Origin: Bacteroidales bacterium UBA1176
Lineage (GTDB): Bacteria; Bacteroidota; Bacteroidia; Bacteroidales; WCHB1-69
Length of the DNA stretch: 15,014 nt
Assembly (NCBI GenBank): GCA_002311645.1
Contig: DBYW01000003.1
Location: 252,778-267,791 of the forward strand
Direction of reading: 5' to 3'
Under the pieces are notes generated by a model, which was given only the letters and a program-made list of their open reading frames with translations, searched no databases and was not told the origin of the DNA. Made by a program: the position numbers and the translations under genes. Shown here piece after piece: positions 1 through 6,325 of the stretch. Position 1 is the stretch's first letter, and each line of letters opens with the position of its first letter.

Positions 1-516
1 TTCTGCGACGCCTTCAACATCCCCATCGTGACGTTGGTGGATGTGCCCGGCTTCCTGCCCGGCACCGGCCAAGAGTACGGCGGCATCATCCTGCACGGCG
101 CCAAGCTGCTTTACGCCTACGGCGAATGCACCGTCCCGAAAGTCACGGTCATCCTGCGCAAGAACTACGGCGGCGCTTACTGCGTGATGAGTTCCAAGCA
201 TTTGCGCGGTGACATCAACTACGCTTGGCCCACCGCCGAGATCGCCGTTATGGGCGGCAGCGGCGCAGCCGAGATCATCTACGGTTCCCAGATGAAGAAA
301 ATCGAGAACCCCGAAGAGAAGGCCCAGTTCCTCAATGACCGCGTGGAGGAGTACCGCCAGATGTTCTCCAACCCGTACGTGGCTGCCCAATACGGCTACA
401 TCGACGACGTCATCGAGCCGCGCAACACGCGCTTCAGAGTTATCCGCGCCCTTGAGTCACTTAAGAACAAGCGTCTGGAGAACCCGGCCAAGAAGCACGA
501 CAACCTCCCATTATAA
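1..516 (+). CDS. mmdA: Methylmalonyl-CoA decarboxylase alpha subunit (acyl-CoA carboxyltransferase), C-terminal part
   Basis: The reading frame is open from the first base, so the gene starts upstream; 171 residues of a family normally about 510-520 long are present. The visible part is the C-terminal acyl-CoA carboxyltransferase domain: DVPGFLPGTGQEYGGII near its start, then ILRKNYGGAYCVMSS and AWPTAEIAVMGGSGAAEIIY, and a tail ending KKHDNLPL. In this family the alpha subunit moves the carboxyl group of (S)-methylmalonyl-CoA onto the biotin of the carrier subunit, in the cytoplasm. The same fold occurs in propionyl-CoA carboxylase beta and glutaconyl-CoA decarboxylase alpha. The downstream OadG, biotin-carrier and OadB genes favour the sodium-pump decarboxylase, and the acyl-CoA fold argues against oxaloacetate decarboxylase, whose alpha subunit is of the pyruvate-carboxylase type. 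The next gene begins 27 nt downstream. The start is not visible. Confidence 0.93.
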   Translation, partial: FCDAFNIPIVTLVDVPGFLPGTGQEYGGIILHGAKLLYAYGECTVPKVTVILRKNYGGAYCVMSSKHLRGDINYAWPTAEIAVMGGSGAAEIIYGSQMKKIENPEEKAQFLNDRVEEYRQMFSNPYVAAQYGYIDDVIEPRNTRFRVIRALESLKNKRLENPAKKHDNLPL

Positions 517-543
517 CCCATTACCACAAAAACAGAACACAAT

Positions 544-1503
544 ATGAGATATTTCAACAAAATCTTGTTCTTGTTGATGGCGATGGTCGTAATGGGCAGC
601 GCGCTCGCACAGTCCACCCACGACCTGCGCTTCAACGAGATGATGATCAAAAACGTGGACAACTACCAGGATGAGTACGGTCGCTGCGTGCCCTGGGTGG
701 AGGTGTTCAACCCTGCCTACAATGTGGTCAACCTCGCCGGCTGTTACATCACCGACGACACCACGGGCATCTCCGCCATGGGCAAAAGAGGCGCCCAGAT
801 ACCGTCCCACTGGTACCGCATCTCCAAAAGCGACATCCACACAGCTATGCCGCAGCGCTCCTTCGTCATCTTTTTCTTAGATGGCGAGCCGCTGTACGGC
901 ACCTTCCACGTCAACTTCGACGTACGCACTTCCAAGACGAATTACTTGGCGCTCATTACCTCCGACGGCAAGGAGCTGATTGACATTATGCACTACCCTG
1001 CCTCCCTCCGCGACACCGCCATGGTCTTCGGTTACGACATGGACGGTATCACCGAGAACGCCCATTTCCTCGACCACTTCACACCGGGATCCTCCAACGA
1101 GGTCACCATCAAAGCCTCCAAAGAGGAGAAGCTGAAGAAAGAGGACCCATACGGCATCGGTCTGGCCATCATCGCCATGTCGGTGGTGTTTTCCTGTCTT
1201 ATCCTCATCTACCTAATGCTGAAGGTCTTCGGAGCAATGTCGCGCCGTGCCGCCAGAAAAGAGGCCGAGAAGAACGGCAAAATCGCTGCCGTCGCCGCCT
1301 CCACGGATGGCAAGAAGGACGATGACATTGTGCTGCAGACGGGCGAGGAGATTGCCGCCATCACGGCCGCCCTCCATCTCCACTTCAACAGCATGCACGA
1401 CGAGGAGAGCGAAGTCATCACCATCCACATGCCTTCCGCCCACTATTCTCCTTGGGCTCAGAAGGAGTTGGTCATGAAAAAAGCCCCGCGTATCAACAAG
1501 TAA
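544..1503 (+). CDS. OadG-like gamma subunit fused to a secreted lamin-tail domain
   Basis: 319 residues. Residues 1-22 are a signal peptide (hydrophobic core LFLLMAMVVMGSALA, cut likely after ALAQ). Residues about 25-185 resemble a lamin-tail (LTD) beta-sandwich: LRFNEMMIKN, then WVEVFNPAYNVVNLAGCYITDD, and HFTPGSSN at its end. A single membrane helix at about 204-228 (IGLAIIAMSVVFSCLILIYLML) is followed by basic residues and a cytoplasmic tail with GEEIAAITAALHLHF (267-281) and a C-terminal YSPWAQK, both typical of OadG gamma chains. Classical gamma subunits are only about 80-120 residues, hold alpha and beta together at the membrane and have no periplasmic domain. The inferred topology puts the lamin-tail part in the periplasm. 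The gene lies between alpha and biotin carrier, with a 24-nt gap to the next gene. The family call is good; the role of the extra domain is unknown. The A-rich leader before ATG has no Shine-Dalgarno sequence. Confidence 0.82.
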   Translation: MRYFNKILFLLMAMVVMGSALAQSTHDLRFNEMMIKNVDNYQDEYGRCVPWVEVFNPAYNVVNLAGCYITDDTTGISAMGKRGAQIPSHWYRISKSDIHTAMPQRSFVIFFLDGEPLYGTFHVNFDVRTSKTNYLALITSDGKELIDIMHYPASLRDTAMVFGYDMDGITENAHFLDHFTPGSSNEVTIKASKEEKLKKEDPYGIGLAIIAMSVVFSCLILIYLMLKVFGAMSRRAARKEAEKNGKIAAVAASTDGKKDDDIVLQTGEEIAAITAALHLHFNSMHDEESEVITIHMPSAHYSPWAQKELVMKKAPRINK

Positions 1504-1527
1504 TTCATCAAAAAAGACATCATCAAT

Positions 1528-1974
1528 ATGAAAAACTATAAATTTACAATCAACGGCAACAAATATTCCGTAGAAGTGGGAGACATTGAAGACAACACCG
1601 TGAACGTGGAAGTGAACGGCACTCCCTACAAAGTAGAACTGGACACTGAGATTTCCACCCGTGTCAAGCCCGTGGTGAAAGTGGCAGCCCCTGCCGCCAA
1701 GAGCGCGCCTGCCGCCGCTCCCGCCAACGTGAAGAACGCCCCCGCCGCGGCCACCGCTGCCGGCGCCACCCTCAAGTCACCCCTGCCCGGCACCATCCTC
1801 GACGTCTTCTGCAAGCCCGGCGACGCCGTCAAGGCCGGACAACGCCTCTTCCTCCTCGAAGCTATGAAGATGGAGAACAACATCGATGCCGAAAAGGACG
1901 GCGTCATCAAAGAGGTGCGTGTCCACCGCAGCGACTCCGTAATGGAAGGCGACATCCTTGTGGTGTTTGAATAA
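1528..1974 (+). CDS. mmdC: Biotin carboxyl carrier subunit of the methylmalonyl-CoA decarboxylase
   Basis: 148 residues. Residues 1-50 form a small beta-rich N-terminal segment, 51-82 an Ala/Pro-rich flexible linker, and 83-148 a biotinyl domain with the canonical EAMKMEN motif; Lys114 is the predicted biotin attachment site. The carrier swings between the carboxyltransferase (alpha) and the membrane decarboxylase (beta), carrying CO2 as carboxybiotin. A lipoyl domain would have a different sequence around the lysine, and AMKM is diagnostic for biotin. Size and Ala/Pro linker match MmdC/GcdC-type carriers rather than AccB. The ATG is preceded by an A-rich leader; no better upstream start exists because the OadG stop lies 24 nt before it. 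Confidence 0.95.
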   Translation: MKNYKFTINGNKYSVEVGDIEDNTVNVEVNGTPYKVELDTEISTRVKPVVKVAAPAAKSAPAAAPANVKNAPAAATAAGATLKSPLPGTILDVFCKPGDAVKAGQRLFLLEAMKMENNIDAEKDGVIKEVRVHRSDSVMEGDILVVFE

Positions 1975-2014
1975 ACCGAAAATCATCTATTACCAACAAA
2001 ATTAAAAAGCAACT

Positions 2015-3160
2015 ATGTTTGAATTTTTCAAAGAGGGCCTTCTGCAGTTTTTCAGTTACTCCGGTTTCGGGAACTGTACGTGGGGCCACATCATAATGAT
2101 TCTCATCGGCTTGTTCTTCATCACCCTCGGTATCGTGAAAGAATTTGAGCCGATGTTGCTCGTGCCCATCGGATTCGGCATCATCCTCGGCAACATACCC
2201 TTCACCGACGGACTGCAGATCGGGGTTTACGAGAACGGCGCCGTGCTGAACTACCTCTATTTCGGTGTGGTCAAGGGTTTCTACCCGCCATTGATATTCC
2301 TTGGCATCGGGGCAATGACCGACTTCTCGGCATTGATATCGAACCCGAAGCTCATCCTCATCGGTGCAGCCGCCCAGTTCGGCATCTTCGCCGCCTACGC
2401 CATCTCACTTCTGCTGGGCTTCACGCCTATGGAAGCCGGTGCCATCGGCATCATCGGCGGCGCTGACGGCCCCACCGCCATCTTCATCTCCTCCAAGCTG
2501 GCTCCCAGCCTGATGGGTGCCATTGCCGTGTCGGCATACTCCTATATGGCCCTCGTGCCGGTGATCCAACCGCCCATCATGCGCCTGCTCACCACTCCCA
2601 AGGAGCGTCTCATCCGCATGCGCCCGCCGCGCGCCGTCAGCCACCGCGAGAAAGTGCTCTTCCCGCTGTTGTGCATCCTGCTGACCGCCTTCCTCGTGCC
2701 CTCCGGCCTGCCTCTGTTGGGTATGCTCTTCTTCGGCAACCTGCTGAAAGAGTGCGGCGTCACCAAACGTCTCGCCAACACCGCCTCCGGTCCGCTCATC
2801 GACATCGTGACGATCCTCATCGGCCTCACCGTCGGCGCCTCCACCCAGGCCACCAACTTCCTGAGACCCGCCTCCATTCTCATCTTCTGCTTGGGCGCCT
2901 TCTCCTTCGTGATCGCCACCGCCACGGGCGTGCTCTTCGTCAAGTTCTTCAACCTCTTCCTCAAAGAGGGCAACAAGATCAACCCGCTCATCGGCAACGC
3001 TGGCGTTTCCGCTGTGCCCGACAGCGCCCGCGTCTCCTACGTGGAAGGCATGAAGTACGACAAGACCAACTTCCTGTTGATGCACGCCATGGGTCCCAAC
3101 GTGGCCGGTGTGATCGGCAGCGCAGTGGCCGCCGGTATCCTGTTGAGCTTCTTGTACTAA
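2015..3160 (+). CDS. mmdB: Sodium ion-translocating decarboxylase beta subunit
   Basis: 381 residues with about ten hydrophobic membrane segments, the size of OadB/MmdB/GcdB proteins. Conserved blocks are present: GGADGPTAIFISSKLAP (148-164), whose Asp151 aligns with the Asp in the Na+/H+ path of OadB; GNAGVSAVPDSARVS (327-341); and HAMGPNVAGVIGSAVAAG (357-374). In this family the subunit decarboxylates carboxybiotin and couples this to Na+ export across the inner membrane. It is the last gene of the operon, 40 nt after the biotin carrier and about 46 nt before a strong terminator. The sequence alone cannot separate MmdB from OadB or GcdB; the call follows from the alpha subunit type. Confidence 0.95.
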   Translation: MFEFFKEGLLQFFSYSGFGNCTWGHIIMILIGLFFITLGIVKEFEPMLLVPIGFGIILGNIPFTDGLQIGVYENGAVLNYLYFGVVKGFYPPLIFLGIGAMTDFSALISNPKLILIGAAAQFGIFAAYAISLLLGFTPMEAGAIGIIGGADGPTAIFISSKLAPSLMGAIAVSAYSYMALVPVIQPPIMRLLTTPKERLIRMRPPRAVSHREKVLFPLLCILLTAFLVPSGLPLLGMLFFGNLLKECGVTKRLANTASGPLIDIVTILIGLTVGASTQATNFLRPASILIFCLGAFSFVIATATGVLFVKFFNLFLKEGNKINPLIGNAGVSAVPDSARVSYVEGMKYDKTNFLLMHAMGPNVAGVIGSAVAAGILLSFLY

Positions 3161-3206
3161 CAGACAACCATCCGTCACCACCCTCAAGTGGTTGACATAA
3201 ACATAC

Positions 3207-3242
3207 AGGTGTCGTCCAGAATTCTGGGCGACACCTTTTTTT
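3207..3242 (+). terminator. Intrinsic terminator of the decarboxylase operon
   Basis: A 15-bp stem (AGGTGTCGTCCAGAA at 3207-3221 against TTCTGGGCGACACCT at 3222-3236, one G-T wobble) is followed directly by a run of seven T (3236-3242). It lies 46 nt after the mmdB stop, as expected for a rho-independent terminator. The arms abut, so the apical bases must open to form the loop. Confidence 0.9.
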
Positions 3243-3304
3243 GGGGCGGGATAATATCCCTGATAGCACAAATCAGGAGCTTCATTTTTTTTAATTGGGC
3301 GTGC

Positions 3305-3401
3305 CGGCACGGCGGCGGAAAATCACATTCGTTCCGTAGAGACGCAATGCATTGCGTCTCTACGATCACGTATATAACCAGATATTCCCGCCGCCGTGCC
3401 G
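3305..3401. repeat. Nested inverted repeat with a perfect 30-bp central palindrome
   Basis: The outer arms are CGGCACGGCGGCGG (3305-3318) and its exact complement CCGCCGCCGTGCCG (3388-3401). Between them lies a perfect 30-bp palindrome at 3335-3364, each half being CGTAGAGACGCAATG or its complement. The elements are unequally spaced (16 and 23 nt). This layout is typical of short palindromic extragenic elements or non-autonomous miniature elements; no target-site duplication was recognised. A GTAGAGACGC-type palindrome is, from memory, a recurrent intergenic motif in bacterial genomes, but that could not be checked here. Confidence 0.75.
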
Positions 3402-3657
3402 TCGGGCTTTTCGTTCCAATGATTTTGGCTTAGAGCCCACCACCATCCCGTCGCCGACGAAAGGAGGTGGCGGAATCTCCGATTGGCAACGGCACCAATT
3501 CTCGCCAAAATCATTTCCACTTCAATCCCTCACGCACGCTCGTCCGACGGCACATCCGTTTCGCGGCGAACAATGCGCTTCCTCGTCTCATGGTTCTCCC
3601 GCGCCGCGACTATCCCGCACACCGTCCATTCCTTCCAAGGGTTGCAGCACATCCCGT

Positions 3658-3832
3658 CACCACACTTGCTACGCTTCATGTGGTGTAACAAAAAGGAAGG
3701 CCTCTTCGAGGCCAATCCCATTACATTGTCTTTGCCCCTTCAAACGTGTTCCGAAGGAACACCCTTCTCTGTAACCCCACACGGCCGTGTGGGGTGGGAA
3801 GACGGCACCGACACGCTCTCGCGGCGCGGGAG
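3658..3832. repeat. Cluster of five small hairpins
   Basis: Five inverted repeats occur within 175 nt: CACCACA (3658-3664)/TGTGGTG (3679-3685); GGCCTC-TTC-GAGGCC (3699-3713); GTGTTCC-GAA-GGAACAC (3746-3762); a perfect 22-bp palindrome ACCCCACACGG plus complement (3774-3795); and CTCTCGC-GGC-GCGGGAG (3816-3832, one T-G pair). Three have three-base loops. Read on the minus strand, the 3699-3713 hairpin is followed by TTCCTTTTTG and could act as a distal terminator for the minus-strand nuclease gene. Confidence 0.6.
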
Positions 3833-3973
3833 TCGGCATCAAAGATGCATGAAACTTGCTCGCCGCGAAAGGGTGGCGTCGGAAATAATGTGTCGTTTGG
3901 AGACCTGTTGATGACAGCCTTGTGCCATCATGTAGATAGCTGCCTTTTTTTTTACAAAAACCGAAAACTCAAC

Positions 3974-3995
3974 TTGCAATGGCCGACATTCGCAA
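3974..3995 (-). terminator. Possible weak terminator after the nuclease gene
   Basis: Just after the TAG stop (3998-4000, minus strand) a stem TTGCGAAT / ATTGCAA with one bulged G and a seven-base loop is followed, after a few bases, by the T-rich stretch GTTTTCGGTTTTTG. The position is right, but the stem is short and the T tract is interrupted. Confidence 0.35.
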
Positions 3996-3997
3996 CC

Positions 3998-4840
3998 CTA
4001 CAAGTTCCACACCGAAAAATCGGCTTTTGCCTCAATGACGTTCTCAATCTCATCATCCAGGGCGGGGAAGAAATCAATGCCCGTGAGCTGCTCAACCTCA
4101 TCCACGGTCCGGCCATACTTGATGAGTTTCTTGTGGCCAGGCTTGTTTTCGAAGACAAAACCTATCGCCTGCCAATTGCCGTTAAGCTGGCAAAGCAAGA
4201 CCTTGAAAAAGGCATCAGGCACGGCGACGTGGTTGCGGCCGATTGTTTCAGGATTGCCGGACATGATGGGGCCGCAAACAATATAGACACTCCCGAAACG
4301 GCCGGCCCATACGCGCGCCATCTCCTCCAGCTCCTTCCAGTCGCCATCGTTGAGATTTTCATCCTGCGGACAGACATTGGAGAGGTAGAACGACTCGCGC
4401 ATGGCGGTGGTGTCCCACTTCATATCGCCCGCCGGCGCCATGTGGCCGCGTGTATAGTCGGAACGAGAGTAGTCCCGGTAGGTTGGACAAACGCCCTTGA
4501 CATCGGGGTCCGGCTCAAAATGGATGGCGCGGGGCACATTGCCGCGAGTTTCCTCCCGTGTCAACTCGTATGCCACCCAATTGGGCACGCACCAGTCCGG
4601 ATTGTAGCTGACCGTGTAGGCATAGTGTGCAATAACCTGCTCGGGACGATCGGCTTTCAGGACAGGAATCTCCAGCATTTCCGGAGTCAACTGTGAAGTG
4701 GTGGACGAGCCCGCGGGCACCTCGGCCCGATCCCCCTTGCCATCCCCACTATCGTTCTTGTTTAAAAGGAAATACGCCCCCGCCAAGAACACGACAATAA
4801 TTATCAGCACAAACAGGAAAGAATTATCATTTTTAGCCAT
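3998..4840 (-). CDS. Membrane-anchored DNA/RNA non-specific endonuclease (NUC1 / Serratia nuclease family)
   Basis: 280 residues. Residues 8-26 are one hydrophobic helix (FLFVLIIIVVFLAGAYFLL) with no clear cleavage site, so a signal anchor placing the enzyme in the periplasm is likely. A Ser/Asp/Gly-rich linker precedes the nuclease domain at about 65-278. It has the beta-beta-alpha-metal signature SDYTRGHMAPAGD with predicted general-base His133. SNVCPQDENLN follows (155-164) and supplies the Asn that binds Mg2+ in this family, then W168 and E169-E172. The classical motif is DRGH; here Thr replaces Asp, a change common in Bacteroidetes homologues as far as I recall. Family members cut DNA and RNA without sequence preference, mostly for nutrient scavenging. 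The ATG is preceded by AAAGGAGCT, a stronger Shine-Dalgarno than its neighbours have, which supports this start. It is transcribed divergently from the EamA gene. Confidence 0.92.
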   Translation of the reverse strand: MAKNDNSFLFVLIIIVVFLAGAYFLLNKNDSGDGKGDRAEVPAGSSTTSQLTPEMLEIPVLKADRPEQVIAHYAYTVSYNPDWCVPNWVAYELTREETRGNVPRAIHFEPDPDVKGVCPTYRDYSRSDYTRGHMAPAGDMKWDTTAMRESFYLSNVCPQDENLNDGDWKELEEMARVWAGRFGSVYIVCGPIMSGNPETIGRNHVAVPDAFFKVLLCQLNGNWQAIGFVFENKPGHKKLIKYGRTVDEVEQLTGIDFFPALDDEIENVIEAKADFSVWNL

Positions 4841-4862
4841 AGCTCCTTTAATTAACAGTTTG

Positions 4863-4893
4863 CAAAAATAACAAAAAGATGGTTTTTGTCAAA
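4863..4893 (-). promoter_or_regulatory. Bacteroidetes-type promoter for the nuclease gene
   Basis: On the minus strand TTTG (4890-4893) is followed after 19 nt by TATTTTTG (4863-4870), matching the Bacteroidetes primary sigma consensus TTTG-N19-21-TAnnTTTG. Transcription would start only about 10-15 nt before the nuclease ATG at 4840, so the 5' leader would be very short. Confidence 0.75.
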
Positions 4894-4930
4894 TGTCTTT
4901 TTTCAAACATCATGGAAACATTTGACAAAA
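4884..4930. promoter_or_regulatory. 13-bp inverted repeat overlapping both divergent -33 boxes
   Basis: TTTTGTCAAATGT (4884-4896) and ACATTTGACAAAA (4918-4930) are perfect complements separated by 21 nt. Each arm contains the TTTG -33 element of the promoter pointing away from the centre. It could be a shared operator or simply two promoters of the same strength and sequence arranged back to back. Confidence 0.6.
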
Positions 4931-4952
4931 CAATCAAGAATCATTATTTTTG
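4921..4952 (+). promoter_or_regulatory. Bacteroidetes-type promoter for the EamA transporter gene
   Basis: TTTG (4921-4924), 20-nt spacer, TATTTTTG (4945-4952): a full match to TTTG / TAnnTTTG. The expected start of transcription is near 4958-4962, leaving a leader of about 160 nt before the GTG at 5121. I recognise no known riboswitch in that leader; it contains the small ORF listed separately. Confidence 0.75.
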
Positions 4953-4973
4953 CACGCTGAAAAAAGAAAAGCG

Positions 4974-5108
4974 ATGAAACACAAAAAACATTCTGTTTCA
5001 ACAAATTACAACACATCCCATCCTAATTTGCACGGGAAGCCGAGAGAGGCATCCACCGGAGAGCATCCAAGGCAACTGTCTCAGCCAAGCATATCATTCC
5101 CATTCTAA
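4974..5108 (+). CDS. Possible 44-codon leader ORF before the EamA gene
   Basis: ATG at 4974 opens a 44-residue frame (start MKHKKHSVSTNYN, end SQPSISFPF) that stops with TAA at 5106-5108. It is basic and contains five His. It lies inside the predicted 5' leader of the transporter mRNA, 12 nt before the GTG start, and is in the same frame as the transporter. The A-rich stretch AAAAAAGAAAAGCG precedes the ATG, like leaders elsewhere in the window. It could be a translated leader peptide, a chance frame, or the remains of a longer N-terminus cut by a stop codon. No similarity to a known family is recognised. Confidence 0.3.
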   Translation: MKHKKHSVSTNYNTSHPNLHGKPREASTGEHPRQLSQPSISFPF

Positions 5109-5120
5109 CAGAACTGCACC

Positions 5121-6044
5121 GTGAAATCACAAAATAAAGACAAAAATCTGAAACTATTCGGCACTCTATGCGGCATTGGCGCAGCTGTGTGCTATGGCAC
5201 CAACCCTTTAGGAGCCCGGCTATACGAGGAAGGCATGACCCCGAGCAACGTGCTTTTCTGGAGATTCGGTCTGGCTTGGGTGTTCATTGCCGTTGTGATG
5301 CTGATACGAAAAGAGAAACTATCTGTCAACAAGCATGAATTTGCGGTTTTAAGTGCGTTAGGACTGTTGTTTTTGGCATCGTCGTTTACACTTTACGCCA
5401 GTTTCAAGCTGATGGATGTCGGAGTGGCCTCCACACTGCTTTTTGTATATCCCGTGCTTACAGCCGCCATCATGGCCATATTCTTCAAGGAGAAAATCAC
5501 ATGGTCCACGGTCGTGTCAATTATACTTTCCTTCATCGGTGTCCTCTTGTTGTATTGGACCCCAGGTGGAGATCGCCTTTCGGCGGCAGGCGTGGTATTG
5601 GTACTTGTCTCAGCCCTCACTTATGCCATATACATCATCGTGATGAACCGGGCCCAATTAGCGATGTCATCCTTTAAGATCAACTTCTACGTGCTCATTT
5701 ACTGCGCCTTGGGAAACCTGGCACTCTCTTTTGCCACTGGACAAGGGATACAAATACCTGCCCATGCATCCAGTTGGTTCTATGTGGTGTGGCTTGCTGT
5801 AGTGCCTGCCATATTGGCCTTGGTCATGATGGTGTATGCGGCCAAATACATTGGCTCCACTCCCACTGCCATCATGGGGGCCTTGGAACCCCTCACCGCC
5901 GTATTGATCGGAATATTCCTCTTCGGCGAGGTCTTCACACTACGGCTTGCCTTCGGAATCATCCTGATATTCTCTTCCGTCTTCATCATAGCCATTTACA
6001 GCAACAAAAAAAAGAGCCCCACAGAGAAACAAACAGCACTTTAG
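5121..6044 (+). CDS. EamA/DMT-superfamily transporter
   Basis: 307 residues with ten predicted membrane helices in two EamA repeats (about 11-145 and 155-296), the usual drug/metabolite-transporter size and layout. Typical features are the N-terminal GIGAAVCYGTNPLGARLY, the first-repeat end FVYPVLTAAIMAIFFKEKIT, and the second-repeat GALEPLTAVLIGIFLFGE. The C-terminus is lysine-rich (NKKKSPTEKQ) and should lie in the cytoplasm. Family members export or exchange small metabolites such as amino acids; the substrate cannot be told from sequence. The GTG start was chosen because a TAA stop lies in frame five codons upstream and no ATG lies near the expected N-terminus. The start is not supported by a Shine-Dalgarno sequence. 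It is divergent from the nuclease gene and followed by a 281-nt gap. Confidence 0.9.
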   Translation: MKSQNKDKNLKLFGTLCGIGAAVCYGTNPLGARLYEEGMTPSNVLFWRFGLAWVFIAVVMLIRKEKLSVNKHEFAVLSALGLLFLASSFTLYASFKLMDVGVASTLLFVYPVLTAAIMAIFFKEKITWSTVVSIILSFIGVLLLYWTPGGDRLSAAGVVLVLVSALTYAIYIIVMNRAQLAMSSFKINFYVLIYCALGNLALSFATGQGIQIPAHASSWFYVVWLAVVPAILALVMMVYAAKYIGSTPTAIMGALEPLTAVLIGIFLFGEVFTLRLAFGIILIFSSVFIIAIYSNKKKSPTEKQTAL

Positions 6045-6111
6045 ATTATTATTAATTATTTAATTTTTTCAGAATTATCCCTCTAAGTCTTGCAAAGAAA
6101 CGGTGTGATAA

Positions 6112-6166
6112 TCTGCGTGGTCTGCGGGACAATTATAGGCTCACGTGACTCGCAGAAATACACAGA
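6112..6166. repeat. Imperfect inverted repeat between the transporter and protease genes
   Basis: TCTGCGTGGTCTGCGGG (6112-6128) pairs imperfectly with CTCGCAGAAATACACAGA (6149-6166), with a 20-nt loop. No T tract follows, so it is a poor intrinsic terminator. TCTGCG-type repeats between genes are, from memory, common in Bacteroidetes. Confidence 0.45.
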
Positions 6167-6208
6167 CTGGATATTTACAAGATATCAAGGGATAACTTAG
6201 ATTTTTTT

Positions 6209-6216
6209 TATTTTTG
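6209..6216 (+). promoter_or_regulatory. Possible -7 element for the C10 protease gene
   Basis: TATTTTTG matches the Bacteroidetes -7 consensus TAnnTTTG. No TTTG occurs 19-21 nt upstream (the bases there are around TCAAGG), so the -33 half is missing or degenerate. Transcription would begin near 6223 and give a leader of about 100 nt, A/T-rich before the ATG. Confidence 0.4.
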
Positions 6217-6325
6217 CAGCAAAATAGTGCATTTCGTTTTTCCAGTGTGTTTTAATGATATTGCCTGCAACATAGGTAACAGCTGAATACGCTGGGAATC
6301 ATAAATAAAAAAATATACATTTTCT

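Larger units (their letters stand above)
3243..3997. other. Gene-free, GC-rich region dense in inverted repeats
   Basis: No open frame here resembles a protein. The frames present (for example 3352-3774 and 3483-3911, plus) give low-complexity Arg/Pro/His/Ser-rich products and overlap one another. What can be seen are inverted repeats: the nested structure at 3305-3401; a 12-bp pair AATGATTTTGGC (3418-3429) / GCCAAAATCATT (3504-3515); CGCGGCG (3562-3568) / CGCCGCG (3602-3608); a 15-bp pair with one mismatch at 3559-3573 and 3856-3870; and the hairpin cluster at 3658-3832. It may hold REP/MITE-like elements, a structured RNA or a decayed gene; the sequence does not decide. Confidence 0.6.

Noticed and set aside
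2405..3310. Long minus-strand frame (301 codons) opposite mmdB
   Set aside because: It is antisense to a clear OadB-family gene and its product is His/Glu/Gly/Ala-rich low-complexity sequence without any recognisable domain.
3352..3911. Overlapping plus-strand frames in the gene-free region
   Set aside because: Products are Arg/Pro/His/Ser-rich, lack hydrophobic-core patterns and overlap in different frames; they follow from high GC content and palindromes.
3746..4696. Plus-strand frame of 316 codons over the nuclease region
   Set aside because: It runs antisense to the well-supported nuclease gene; its product has no domain features and starts in the hairpin-rich non-coding stretch.
4960..5120. 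Riboswitch in the transporter leader
   Set aside because: I looked for TPP, cobalamin, SAM and preQ1-like conserved boxes and found none in the sense orientation.
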